NCBI RefSeq assembly: GCF_024296685.1
Contig: NZ_CP100763.1
Location: forward strand, 310,001-374,000
Length of the DNA: 64,000 nt
From: Natrinema marinum
Lineage (GTDB): Archaea > Halobacteriota > Halobacteria > Halobacteriales > Natrialbaceae
Reading direction: 5' to 3'
Below, piece by piece: positions 29,901 through 38,123 of this stretch (position 1 is the first letter of the stretch; each line of letters starts with the position of its first letter). The notes under the pieces are model-generated. The model saw nothing but the letters and a program-made list of their open reading frames with translations, made no database searches and was not told the DNA's origin. A program made the position numbers and the translations under genes.

Positions 29901-30236
29901 ACCGTGGGGAGACGGCTCGTTAACGCTGGAAGCTGGGAAAGAACGTAGCTTCCGCAGGTTTATTTGGATCGCACCCGCTTGTCGAACTGCCCGTGGGGTT
30001 GCCACCGAAACCACACCACCTACCGACCCCATGGGCGATACGACCGTCCTGCGGCTCGCTTCTCGACGTCGCTCCGGTAGCTTCTCGAAACCGTAACAGA
30101 CGGGTTACGGCGAACGCCTCGTTGTACTGCAGTAGTTGGTACTGCCACTTCTTTATTTTATGGGATTATATTTCGGTATAGGGTAAGTAGGAGACGAAGC
30201 GACGAACGATTTCTACGAGAAACGGCAGAAACTGCG

Positions 30237-30261
30237 TGCTGAATACAGAGTGAATTCAGCA
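30237..30261. repeat. Hairpin containing an 11-nt direct repeat
   Basis: TGCTGAAT and ATTCAGCA form an 8-bp stem. Within it, CTGAATACAGA (30239-30249) recurs exactly at 31088-31098, on the other side of the low-G+C gene, in direct orientation. Confidence 0.5.
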
Positions 30262-30327
30262 GAGCATCGGCGAGGAGGTGAATCCGCAGTCAGCCGGCAG
30301 AGTCTCGAGGGTCATCCGTCGCTTAAG

Positions 30328-30336
30328 CTTTTTATC
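30328..30336 (+). promoter_or_regulatory. TATA-like box for the gene at 30358
   Basis: CTTTTTATC is centred 26 nt before the ATG at 30358, which fits a leaderless transcript. Confidence 0.6.
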
Positions 30337-30357
30337 GAGATTCGACTAGTATCCCGT

Positions 30358-30924
30358 ATGCCCAGAGGGACGCCGGAAGATGTCTCCGATTCGATTAGGT
30401 ACCAGGGAAAAGCGATTGATGACCCGGCGTGGATGGCCGAATTTCTCGCCGAGCAGGAGACTGGCGTGCTCGGTCTCGTAGATGACGATTCCCCTCATCT
30501 CGTGACCCAACTTTTCGTCTTCGATCCCGAGGAGGGCTGTATATTTCTTCATGGCGCACAAGCGGGGCGTGCCCACGGTCTCGTCGAGGACGGCGCCCAG
30601 CCACGAGTCGCTTTTACGACGAGCGAGAAAGGACGCTACGTTCCGGCCAACGAACCAGTGAACTTCACCGTCGAATATTCGAGCGTGGTCGCGTATGGAT
30701 CGATCGAACTCCTTTCTGATCGGGAAGAAAAACGAGGCGTTCTAGAGCAGTTCATGGAGAAATTCGCTCCCCAACTGACATCGGGTGAAGATTACCGAGA
30801 GATGTCCGAGGAGTCCATCGATCGGACGGCCGTTTACCGTCTCGACGTAGATTCTTGGAGTGGCAAAAGGGGATGGAAGGACCCCGAACATCCGGCGGCC
30901 TACGAGTTGGACTCTACCCGGTAA
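30358..30924 (+). CDS. Pyridoxamine 5'-phosphate oxidase-like flavin-binding protein
   Basis: The 188-residue protein has a split-barrel flavin-binding fold resembling the PNPOx-like/F420-binding superfamily: FLAEQETGVLGLVDDDSPHLV, then FDPEEGCIFLHGAQAGRAH, and VAFTTSEKGRYVPANEPVNFTVEYSSVV. The pattern is close to nitroimidazole-resistance NimA-like proteins. It may bind FMN, F420 or heme; activity is unknown. Codon composition is unlike its neighbours: 60-base samples at 30481 and 30661 have about 55% and 50% G+C. That suggests recent acquisition. Confidence 0.78.
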   Translation: MPRGTPEDVSDSIRYQGKAIDDPAWMAEFLAEQETGVLGLVDDDSPHLVTQLFVFDPEEGCIFLHGAQAGRAHGLVEDGAQPRVAFTTSEKGRYVPANEPVNFTVEYSSVVAYGSIELLSDREEKRGVLEQFMEKFAPQLTSGEDYREMSEESIDRTAVYRLDVDSWSGKRGWKDPEHPAAYELDSTR

Positions 30925-31427
30925 CTGAGACAATCTACTTTTTCTGAGGTGCCCTCGAGCCTCCGGACCGCATTCGCGCTCTGTACCCAGAACGCCTCTA
31001 TCAACATCTTCGGTCGATGGTGGATATATCGGCGCTAAGTTCTCATGTGTAGTGACCGAACTGTTCGGTTCAGGTTCAGTCGGCGCTCTGAATACAGAAA
31101 TCGCGCTAGTAGCTACTGATCGGAAAACCCGGCCAGAGATCGACGTTGGACGAGATCCCTGAGCGGAGCGAGGGGGATGTCTCGGTGTCGGAACCCCAAT
31201 CGTGGCAACGACCGGCGCTCTGCCCCTCGCGATCATGCAGTCGAGACACGGCTCAATAGGGTTATCGGCCATCGGTGGGGGATCGCCGTCGAACCGGCGA
31301 CGATCGCGCCCGAGACGACTCGAGCGCCCCGTCTCGGATCGCACACTCCCGGCCCGAAACGTTCGTTTCAGTTAACAGCAAGCTTATGCCGATCCCCTCG
31401 AGAGACCGATGATATCTAGCGCGAACG
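30925..31427. other. Intergenic region after the low-G+C gene
   Basis: These 503 bases hold no convincing gene. Its first part (to about 31140) is still low in G+C and carries the second CTGAATACAGA copy (31088-31098). The short frames here, such as 31177-31419, have poor codon use. The last 60 bases precede the HTTM gene. Confidence 0.5.
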
Positions 31428-33002
31428 ATGCATCGACGACTCCCCTCCCTCGGATCAGACGACCGGCTCGCAGCCGCTCTCGACCGCCTCTCCGGCGCGA
31501 TCACGCGCCGGTTCGCGGTGGACCGGCGAGCGCTCGCGGCGTTTCGGATCGCGCTCGGACTCCTGTTGCTCGCCGACCTCACGCTCCGCGCGCGGAACCT
31601 CGAGGCGTTCTACACCGACGCTGGCGTCCTCCCGCGATCGGCGCTGTACTCGGATTACGGTGCCGTCTACTCGATACACGCCGTCTCCGGCGAGGCGTGG
31701 GCGATCGGGCTGTTGTTCGTCGTCGCCGCCGGCTTCGCCACCGCGATGGTCGTCGGCTACCGGACGCGGCTGGCGACGATCGGCTCGTGGCTACTCCTCG
31801 TCTCGCTGCACGTTCGCAATCCGATGGTCCTCAACGGCGGGGACGTCCTGTTCCGGATGCTGCTCTTTTGGGCGATGTTCCTCCCGTTGAGCGACCGGTG
31901 GGCGATCGACGCCGGTCGCACCGATTGGGCTCGAACGACTGTCTCGAACGTCGCCACGATGGCGCTGCTCTGCCAGGTCGTCGCGATGTACGTGGTAAAC
32001 GCCCTCCACAAGACGGAGGGGGAGATGTGGATGAACGGCGAGGCGGTCGTCTACGTCTTCAGCCTCGACTATCAGTTCACGGTCCTGCTGGGCAACGTCC
32101 TCGCCGAGTACCACGATCTCCTGTCGCTCATGACGTACGCGTGGATCGCGCTGGTCATCTGCTCGCCGCTGTTGCTCATCCTCACCGGCCTGCCGCGCGC
32201 GGCGCTGGCGTCCGCGTTCGTCGGCATGCACTTCGGGATGTTGCTGACGATGCGGATCGGGCTGTTCCCGCTGATCGTCGTCGCGGCGTTCGTTCCGTTC
32301 TATCCGCCGGTCGTCTGGAACGGCGCGAGCGCGCTGGCGACGCGAACCGGTCTCGCCGAGCCGAGCCGCCGCTGGGGGAGACGGCTCGCGACCGCCGTCC
32401 GCGGTTTCGACTCGCGGATTGACGCGCCCGCGGCCCCGATACCCACCGCTCGGGGAATCCGATCGGCCGTCTCGAACGTCCGCGAGCGCGGGGGGACGCT
32501 GTTCACGACGGCCGTCCCGGCGCTGTTCCTCGTCCTCGTGGTCCTCTCGAACGCACAGGCGGTCGGCTACACGCAGGTGCCCGATCCCGGCCAGTCGGCC
32601 CTCGACGCGGCCGCGGCCGAACAGCACTGGCGCATGTTCGCGCCCGAGCCGCTCCAGACCGACGGCTGGTACGTCGTCCCGGCCACCCTCGAGAACGGGT
32701 CGACGGTCGACGCGATGTACGAGTCCGAGGTAAGCTGGGAGCCCCCGCCGAGCGGCGCGGCGGTGTACCCCAACGCCCGCTGGCGAAAGTACCTCTCGAA
32801 CGTCTACGGGGCCGACAACAAGAACCATCGGTCGTACCTGTCGAACTACCTCTGTGAGCGCTGGAACCGCAGCCACGAGACCGACATCGAGGACCTCGAG
32901 CTCTACTACGTCCGACAGCCCTCCGAGCCGTACAACGAGACCGAATCGACGAGCGAGATCATGATCCAGCAGTACGACTGCGGCGGCGACTTCGTCCAGT
33001 AG
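31428..33002 (+). CDS. HTTM domain membrane protein
   Basis: This 524-residue membrane protein resembles the HTTM domain, the membrane domain shared with vitamin K-dependent gamma-carboxylase. Characteristic are FRIALGLLLLADLTLRARN at about residues 42-60, the segment FYTDAGVLPRS, and LHVRNPMVLNGGDVLFRMLLFW. There are about ten hydrophobic segments. A soluble C-terminal part from about residue 380 has the family-like QHWRMFAPEPLQTDGWYV. No epoxide-reductase partner is near, so carboxylase activity cannot be assumed. A role in lipid or vitamin K-like quinone chemistry has been suggested for the family. Confidence 0.85.
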   Translation: MHRRLPSLGSDDRLAAALDRLSGAITRRFAVDRRALAAFRIALGLLLLADLTLRARNLEAFYTDAGVLPRSALYSDYGAVYSIHAVSGEAWAIGLLFVVAAGFATAMVVGYRTRLATIGSWLLLVSLHVRNPMVLNGGDVLFRMLLFWAMFLPLSDRWAIDAGRTDWARTTVSNVATMALLCQVVAMYVVNALHKTEGEMWMNGEAVVYVFSLDYQFTVLLGNVLAEYHDLLSLMTYAWIALVICSPLLLILTGLPRAALASAFVGMHFGMLLTMRIGLFPLIVVAAFVPFYPPVVWNGASALATRTGLAEPSRRWGRRLATAVRGFDSRIDAPAAPIPTARGIRSAVSNVRERGGTLFTTAVPALFLVLVVLSNAQAVGYTQVPDPGQSALDAAAAEQHWRMFAPEPLQTDGWYVVPATLENGSTVDAMYESEVSWEPPPSGAAVYPNARWRKYLSNVYGADNKNHRSYLSNYLCERWNRSHETDIEDLELYYVRQPSEPYNETESTSEIMIQQYDCGGDFVQ

Positions 33003-33040
33003 GCTGTCGCGTGGGACTGTCCGCGATGGGCTCGAGCCGG

Positions 33041-34408
33041 CTACGACCCGTCGGTCCCGCGAACGGTCTCCGACTGCTCGGCCGTACTCCCGACCGTTTC
33101 GACCCTGACGGGGAACGACTGGTCGTTCGCGACGACCGCCGTCTCGAACTCGAGAATCGCCGTTTTCGACTCCCCGCCGTCGATCGAGACGTGTTGCGTG
33201 TCCACCAGCGTCGGATCGTGGCCGACGAGCAGTTCGACGGCCTGTGTGACCGACCGGTCGCCCGCGTTCTCGAGGGTCGCGGTCACCTCGAGTACGTCGC
33301 CGGCGTCGACGGGGTCGTTCGTCCCCGCGATCGAGACGGTCACGCCGGCGTCACCGCCGGCACCGCCGTCGGCGCTGCCGACCGTCCAGACGCGCTCCGA
33401 CGCGATCGTCCCGTCGTCCGCGATCACCCAGGCGACGATCGGGCAGCGCTGCGGGAGCCCACCCTCGATCGTCAGCGACGCGGTGTCGGTCGCGCCTGAC
33501 ACGCCGGAGACGCCCAGCAAGCGGTCGACCTGACTGACCCACCAGACGACGCGATCCAGCGCCCCGTCGGGATCGGCGACCTCGAGCGCGAGGTCGGTCG
33601 TTCCCTCGTGATCGACCGGCAGTGACCCTCGCGCCGGTCGAGCGGCTTCGATCGTGGGCGGCGCGTGCCCGTTGGGCGTCACCGTGACCGTCCAGTCGGC
33701 CCGGTAGTTACCGGCCTCGCTCTCGATTCCCGCGGTAACCTCGTGATCGCCCTCGGCGTCGGCGGTGTACTGCCAGTAGTGGGCGTTGCGCTCGGCGTAG
33801 TAGATCGACTGCCAGGGGGAGGCCGTCGACTCGCCGACGGACTCGCCGTCGACCCACCAGGCGGTGGTCTGTGACGCGTCGGGATCGACCGCGCCGGCCT
33901 CGAGCAGGACCGACGCACCGGGCTGCACCGCGATCTCAGCGTTCGGGCGCGTCAGTCCGTCGCCGAGTTCGTCGACACCGCGGACGGTCACCGTCCGCGC
34001 GGCCGACCCGCCCGCGGCCTCGACGCGGACCGTCACGTCGCGGTCCTCGTCGGCGGGTTCGACGCGGTGGCTCGCGGGGAACGGTCGCCTCGTCTCGCCC
34101 GGCTCGAGCGTCAGCGTGACGTTGCCGACGGACTCGCCGTCGACGAAATACTCGACAGTCGGACGCGCCGTCCGGTCCGTCGCGTTCTCGAGTTCGGCGG
34201 TCACCTCGAGTAGCCCCGCACCCGCGACGGGATCGGTCGCGTCGGCGATCCGGACGAGCACGCCCGAGCCGTCGGAGATCGGTTCCGATGCGTCGTCTCG
34301 AGGCGCACGTTCCGTCCGGTCGCCCCGAGAACGGACGCGGCCGTACGTAGCGGGAACGATACTACTCGCCACGGCCCCTCGCAACAGCGTCCGCCGGTTG
34401 ACCGTCAT
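33041..34408 (-). CDS. Tat-exported CARDB-domain protein
   Basis: The 455-residue protein has a twin-arginine type signal (VNRRTLLRGAVASSIVPA). A CARDB-like beta-sandwich lies at about 55-155 (VTAELENATDRTARPTVEYF), a middle Ig-like region at about 165-345, and a second CARDB-like domain at about 350-450 (VLEVTATLENAGDRSVTQAV). It is likely secreted or held at the cell surface, and acts as an adhesion or scaffold protein. No C-terminal membrane anchor or PGF-CTERM is seen. It converges with the HTTM gene. The start at 34408 puts the RR signal at the N-terminus. Confidence 0.82.
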   Translation of the reverse strand: MTVNRRTLLRGAVASSIVPATYGRVRSRGDRTERAPRDDASEPISDGSGVLVRIADATDPVAGAGLLEVTAELENATDRTARPTVEYFVDGESVGNVTLTLEPGETRRPFPASHRVEPADEDRDVTVRVEAAGGSAARTVTVRGVDELGDGLTRPNAEIAVQPGASVLLEAGAVDPDASQTTAWWVDGESVGESTASPWQSIYYAERNAHYWQYTADAEGDHEVTAGIESEAGNYRADWTVTVTPNGHAPPTIEAARPARGSLPVDHEGTTDLALEVADPDGALDRVVWWVSQVDRLLGVSGVSGATDTASLTIEGGLPQRCPIVAWVIADDGTIASERVWTVGSADGGAGGDAGVTVSIAGTNDPVDAGDVLEVTATLENAGDRSVTQAVELLVGHDPTLVDTQHVSIDGGESKTAILEFETAVVANDQSFPVRVETVGSTAEQSETVRGTDGS

Positions 34409-34591
34409 TCGTGATCGGAAACCGGAATTCCGGGTAAAAAGCGGCGCTACCGTTTCGGCCGGAAAACCTCCCATTCGCCGCGTCAGGCTCCCCCTGAAAC
34501 CGCGGTCGGGCTCTAACACCACCGATCCGGAACGGCGCCGACACACTCCTCAGTACCGGCGTCGTCGCCGTCGGCGGCCCCTACGGGGTCC

Positions 34592-35206
34592 CTACTCCCG
34601 ACCTTTCGCGACGCGACCCTCGCTCGTCACCGCATCGACGTGGACGTGAACCCGCCCCGAGCCCGTCTCGAGCGGGACGATCCACGACGCGCTGGTCCGG
34701 TGTGGGTCCTCGAGCACGCTGATGTCGTCGTACCCCTCCTGCTCGGCGGTTTTGCGAGCGATATCGGCGGCCTCGTCGGCGTCCTCGATGCGGATCTCGT
34801 CGGTCAGGCGGACGGTGACGACGGGCACGTCGGCCATGCGGACGATCCGTTCGGTGACGCTGCCGACCAGTACCCGGTCGAGCCCGGTCCGGCCCTGGGT
34901 CCCCATCACGATCATGTCGATCCCGTGCTCGTCGGCGTACGCGAGGATCTGTTCGTGGGGGACGCCCTGTTCGACCGCCGTGACGACCTCGACGCCCTCT
35001 CGGCTCGCTTCGGTCTCGATGCGCTCGACCGCGCGTTCGGCCGCCGGAATCGCCTCGTCGGTCTGAAGCGTGCCAAGCGGCCCCTCGGGCACGACCGACA
35101 GCGCGTGGATCGTCGCGCCGAACCGATCCGCGATCGTCACCCCGTGATTGAGCGACCGCCGGGTGCCGTCGCTCCCGTCCGTCGGCACGAGAATGTCCTG
35201 ATACAT
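34592..35206 (-). CDS. Universal stress protein with C-terminal extension
   Basis: Residues 1-135 of this 204-residue protein are a UspA domain: MYQDILVPTDGSDGTRR at the start and the ATP-binding GTQGRTGLDRVLVGSVTERI near the end. The remaining 70 residues (LTDEIRIEDADEAADIARKT onward, ending RVHVHVDAVTSEGRVA) are an extra domain of mixed helix and strand not present in simple Usp proteins. The role is stress adaptation; the ligand is probably ATP. The upstream in-frame extension is not coding-like, so 35206 is taken as the start. Confidence 0.87.
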   Translation of the reverse strand: MYQDILVPTDGSDGTRRSLNHGVTIADRFGATIHALSVVPEGPLGTLQTDEAIPAAERAVERIETEASREGVEVVTAVEQGVPHEQILAYADEHGIDMIVMGTQGRTGLDRVLVGSVTERIVRMADVPVVTVRLTDEIRIEDADEAADIARKTAEQEGYDDISVLEDPHRTSASWIVPLETGSGRVHVHVDAVTSEGRVAKGRE

Positions 35207-35371
35207 CGATATCGCGTGCCTAGGGAACCCGTGCCTAAATACCCTCGAGTCGGATCCTGTCGGCTTCGGACCACCACAGGATGTTCGCCCGCTCGAGCCG
35301 AGGTCGAAACGGGCAGCCGTCCCGCCTTTGAGAATCTTTTTTACGGTACGCGGAAACGGTTCGCACGGAGC

Positions 35372-36943
35372 ATGACAAATCTTGTCACTAACGTCGCCAG
35401 TGCCGTCGAGGAGTACGGCGACAACACCGCAATCGGGTTCCAGGGGTCCGACATCAGCTACGAGGAGTTCTGGGGGCAGACGGGCGCGTTCGCGGCCGCG
35501 CTCGAGGAACGCGGCCTCGGTCCCGACGACCGCGTCGCACTGTACCTTCCGAATCTGCCGCAGTTCGTGATCGCGTTCCACGGGACGCTTCGTGCCGGCG
35601 GAGTCGTCGTTCCGATGAACCCGCAGTACAAGTCCCGTGAGATCGGCCATCTGCTCGACGACAGCGAGGCGAAGGTCGTCGTCGCGCTGGCCGACCTCGT
35701 CCCCTTCGTCAACGAGGTACAGGACGAGACGAGCGTCGAACACGTCGTCAGCGTCGGCGGCGACGCCGACGGTGCGACCGCGTTCGAGGCGTTCTTAGAG
35801 CGCGGCGCGCCCGAAATCGTCGACCGTGACGACGACGACGACGCCGTCCAGCCGTACACGTCCGGAACGACGGGCCAGCCAAAGGGCGTCCAGCTCACTC
35901 ACGGCAACCTCGCGTCGAACGCGAACGCCGCCTCGGAGCTGATCCCCGACGGGATCCGACCCGACGACAAAGGGCTCGGCGTCCTCCCGCTGTTCCACAT
36001 CTACGGGATGACCGTGACGATGAACGCGGCGTTATTCAACGGGGCCGCCTACTACCCGATGCCTTCGTGGGAGGCACAGGACGCCATTTCGCTCATCGAA
36101 GACGAGCAGCTAACGATCATGCACGGCGTGCCGGCGATGTACAACGACGTGATCAACCAGCCCAACGCCGAGGAGTTCGACATGTCCTCGCTGCGCCTCT
36201 GTGGCGTCGGCGGCTCCGGCATCCCCGTCGAAGTGCTGCGCCAGTTCGAGGAGCTCTACGAACCGAAGATCTACGAGGGGTACGGCCTGACCGAAACCAG
36301 CCCGATCACCCACTTCAACAGCCCGATCGAGGGTCGTCGCGTCGGCAGCGTGGGCAAGACCGTCCCCGGCGTCGACTCGAAAGTCGTCGACGAGGACTTC
36401 AACGAGGTCTCGCCGGTCGAGGAGGGCCCGATCGACGAGGAGGAGGCCGACCTCCGCGAGATCACCGGCGAAATCGTCGTCGCCGGTCCGAACGTGATGA
36501 AGGGCTACTACGGGCTGCCCGAGGCCAACGAGGAGGTCTTCACCGAGGACGGCGGCCGGCGCTGGTTCCACACCGGCGACATCGGCTACAAGGATGAGGA
36601 CGGGTTCTTCTACGTCGTCGACCGCGAGAAGCACATGATCGTCACCGGCGGCTACAACGTCTACCCGCGTGAAGTCGAGGAGTTGCTCTTCGAGCACCCC
36701 GACGTGGCCGACGCGGCCGTCGCCGGGATCCCGGACGAACGCCGCGGCGAGACCGTCAAGGCGTTCATCGTTCGCACTCCCGACGGCGACGTGACCGAGG
36801 AGGAAATCAAAGAGTACTGCCTGACCAACATGGCGGAGTACAAACACCCCCGCGAGGTCGAGTTCGTTCAGGAACTGCCACGGACGACCACCGGGAAAGT
36901 GCAAAAATTTAAGCTTCGTGGACAGGAAGGAGGTGACGAATAA
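35372..36943 (+). CDS. Acyl-CoA synthetase (AMP-forming, fatty acid-CoA ligase)
   Basis: This 523-residue ANL-family ligase has the AMP-binding P-loop YTSGTTGQPKGVQLTHGN at about residue 165, the substrate motif YEGYGLTETSP near 305, the A5/A7 region WFHTGDIGYKDEDGFFYVVDR and the hinge after it, and the catalytic Lys in PRTTTGKVQKFKLRGQ. It activates fatty or other carboxylic acids to acyl-CoA for beta-oxidation. It overlaps the enoyl-CoA hydratase gene by one base (TAATG), so the two form an operon. Confidence 0.93.
   Translation: MTNLVTNVASAVEEYGDNTAIGFQGSDISYEEFWGQTGAFAAALEERGLGPDDRVALYLPNLPQFVIAFHGTLRAGGVVVPMNPQYKSREIGHLLDDSEAKVVVALADLVPFVNEVQDETSVEHVVSVGGDADGATAFEAFLERGAPEIVDRDDDDDAVQPYTSGTTGQPKGVQLTHGNLASNANAASELIPDGIRPDDKGLGVLPLFHIYGMTVTMNAALFNGAAYYPMPSWEAQDAISLIEDEQLTIMHGVPAMYNDVINQPNAEEFDMSSLRLCGVGGSGIPVEVLRQFEELYEPKIYEGYGLTETSPITHFNSPIEGRRVGSVGKTVPGVDSKVVDEDFNEVSPVEEGPIDEEEADLREITGEIVVAGPNVMKGYYGLPEANEEVFTEDGGRRWFHTGDIGYKDEDGFFYVVDREKHMIVTGGYNVYPREVEELLFEHPDVADAAVAGIPDERRGETVKAFIVRTPDGDVTEEEIKEYCLTNMAEYKHPREVEFVQELPRTTTGKVQKFKLRGQEGGDE
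36927..36936 (+). promoter_or_regulatory. Strong Shine-Dalgarno site inside the ligase gene
   Basis: AAGGAGGTGA lies 6 nt before the enoyl-CoA hydratase ATG at 36943, within the last codons of the upstream gene. It is an almost perfect match to the 16S rRNA 3' end and is unusual in this mostly leaderless genome. It fixes the downstream start. Confidence 0.75.
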
Positions 36944-37743
36944 TGGCACTCGGAGATGCAGTCCTTCTCGATATCGAAGACGACGGCCCCGCGACGATCA
37001 CGCTGAACCAGCCTGACCGCCGCAACGCCTTCTCGGCGGAGATCCACGACGGATTCGTCGCGGCCTTCGAAGAGATCGAAGGCAGCGATGCCCGCTGTGT
37101 CGTCATCGAAGGCGCCGGCGGCGCGTTCTCGGCCGGCGGCGACGTCAACCGGATGGTCGACGCCCTCGAGGAGGATATCCCCGCCGACGAGCGGGCGCGC
37201 AGCCTCGAGCAGCGAACGAAGGAGATGATGACCGCGCTGGTCGACTGCCCGATCCCGACGATCGCCGTGATCGACGGCCCCGCCGTCGGTGCCGGCGCGA
37301 ACCTCGCCATCGGCTGTGACGTGCAACTGGCCAGCGACCGCTCGGTGTTCGGCTTCGTCTTCCGGCAGGTCGGTCTGAGCGTCGACGCCGGCACGTCCTA
37401 CCTGCTGCCCCGGATCGTCGGCGAGAACGTCGCGAAGGAACTCGTCCTCACCGGCGACATCTTCGGTGCGGACCGCGCGAAAGATCTCGGACTGGTCAAC
37501 CACGTCTACGACGCCGACGAGTTCGACGAGCGTGCCGACGAGTTCGTCGACAAGGTCGTCTCCGGCCCGCCGATCGCGCTGCGCCACGCCAACCGGCTCG
37601 TCGGCGAAGGCCTCGAGAAATCCCTCGAGCAAGCCCTGACCGACGAGGCCGTCGCACAGGGGATCGTCTTCGAGACCGGGGATCACGAGGAGGGTGTCAG
37701 CGCCTTCCTCGAGGACCGCGATCCCGAGTTCGAAGGCCGCTAG
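36943..37743 (+). CDS. Enoyl-CoA hydratase/isomerase (crotonase family)
   Basis: This 266-residue crotonase-fold enzyme has oxyanion-hole segments RRNAFSAEIHDGF and GAGGAFSAGGDVNRM, then IPTIAVIDGPAVGAGANLAI. At the second catalytic Glu position of hydratases the sequence is FVFRQVGLSVDAGTSYLLPR; Asp after VGLSV replaces the usual Gly/Glu pattern. It may therefore be a hydratase variant or isomerase of unknown substrate. It is coupled to the acyl-CoA ligase and preceded by a strong ribosome-binding site. Confidence 0.88.
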   Translation: MALGDAVLLDIEDDGPATITLNQPDRRNAFSAEIHDGFVAAFEEIEGSDARCVVIEGAGGAFSAGGDVNRMVDALEEDIPADERARSLEQRTKEMMTALVDCPIPTIAVIDGPAVGAGANLAIGCDVQLASDRSVFGFVFRQVGLSVDAGTSYLLPRIVGENVAKELVLTGDIFGADRAKDLGLVNHVYDADEFDERADEFVDKVVSGPPIALRHANRLVGEGLEKSLEQALTDEAVAQGIVFETGDHEEGVSAFLEDRDPEFEGR

Positions 37744-37877
37744 CCGGTCGCTACCGATTCGGACTCCTGTTTCTGTTTCTCGAGGGTGGGAACGTCGCCG
37801 TCTCGAGGCCCGGTTTGTCTCTCTGACATCAATTTGATAACACAATCGTTTTGTAACGATCGGTCGAACGCGCCGCC

Positions 37878-38090
37878 ATGTCGACACCGCACTCTGGGGT
37901 ACGACTCGACACGCGTCACGGGCTCGGTATCGCCGGACTCGTGCTCGCAAGTATCGTCGTCGGATTCCTGTCTCGTGAACTCCTGCTCTATTCGGTCCTT
38001 CCGATCTTCCTGCTCGGATCCGCGTTCATCTGCTATCTGTTCTACCGACTGGTGCTGGCGGTCGAGCACCTCGCCTACGAGGTCGAGTGA
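37878..38090 (+). CDS. Small membrane protein of unknown function
   Basis: This 70-residue protein has two predicted membrane helices (about residues 15-33 and 37-60), separated by SREL, and an acidic C-terminus. I recognise no family. Codon usage is good for this genome, and the ATG at 37878 has a clean context. It lies between the hydratase and the convergent alpha/beta hydrolase gene. Confidence 0.6.
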   Translation: MSTPHSGVRLDTRHGLGIAGLVLASIVVGFLSRELLLYSVLPIFLLGSAFICYLFYRLVLAVEHLAYEVE

Positions 38091-38123
38091 GGACCGCCGA
38101 AAACGCCATGCCGGCCCAGCAGT

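Larger units (their letters stand above)
29901..30357. other. Lower-G+C intergenic region with hairpins
   Basis: In these 457 bases the sequence becomes clearly richer in A+T than the flanking genes, notably at 30130-30200. I see two hairpins: CCGTAAC/GTTACGG at 30091-30110 and TGCTGAAT/ATTCAGCA at 30237-30261. A 62-codon frame at 29993-30181 has non-haloarchaeal composition and is not called. Confidence 0.5.

Noticed and set aside
29993..30181. A 62-codon open frame in the low-G+C region
   Set aside because: Composition (Ser, Cys, Trp, basic) is unlike haloarchaeal proteins, and no start signal is seen.
37741..37877. A possible regulatory RNA between the hydratase and the small membrane protein
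   Set aside because: No stable structure or conserved motif was visible; the short A+T-rich stretch is better explained as a promoter.
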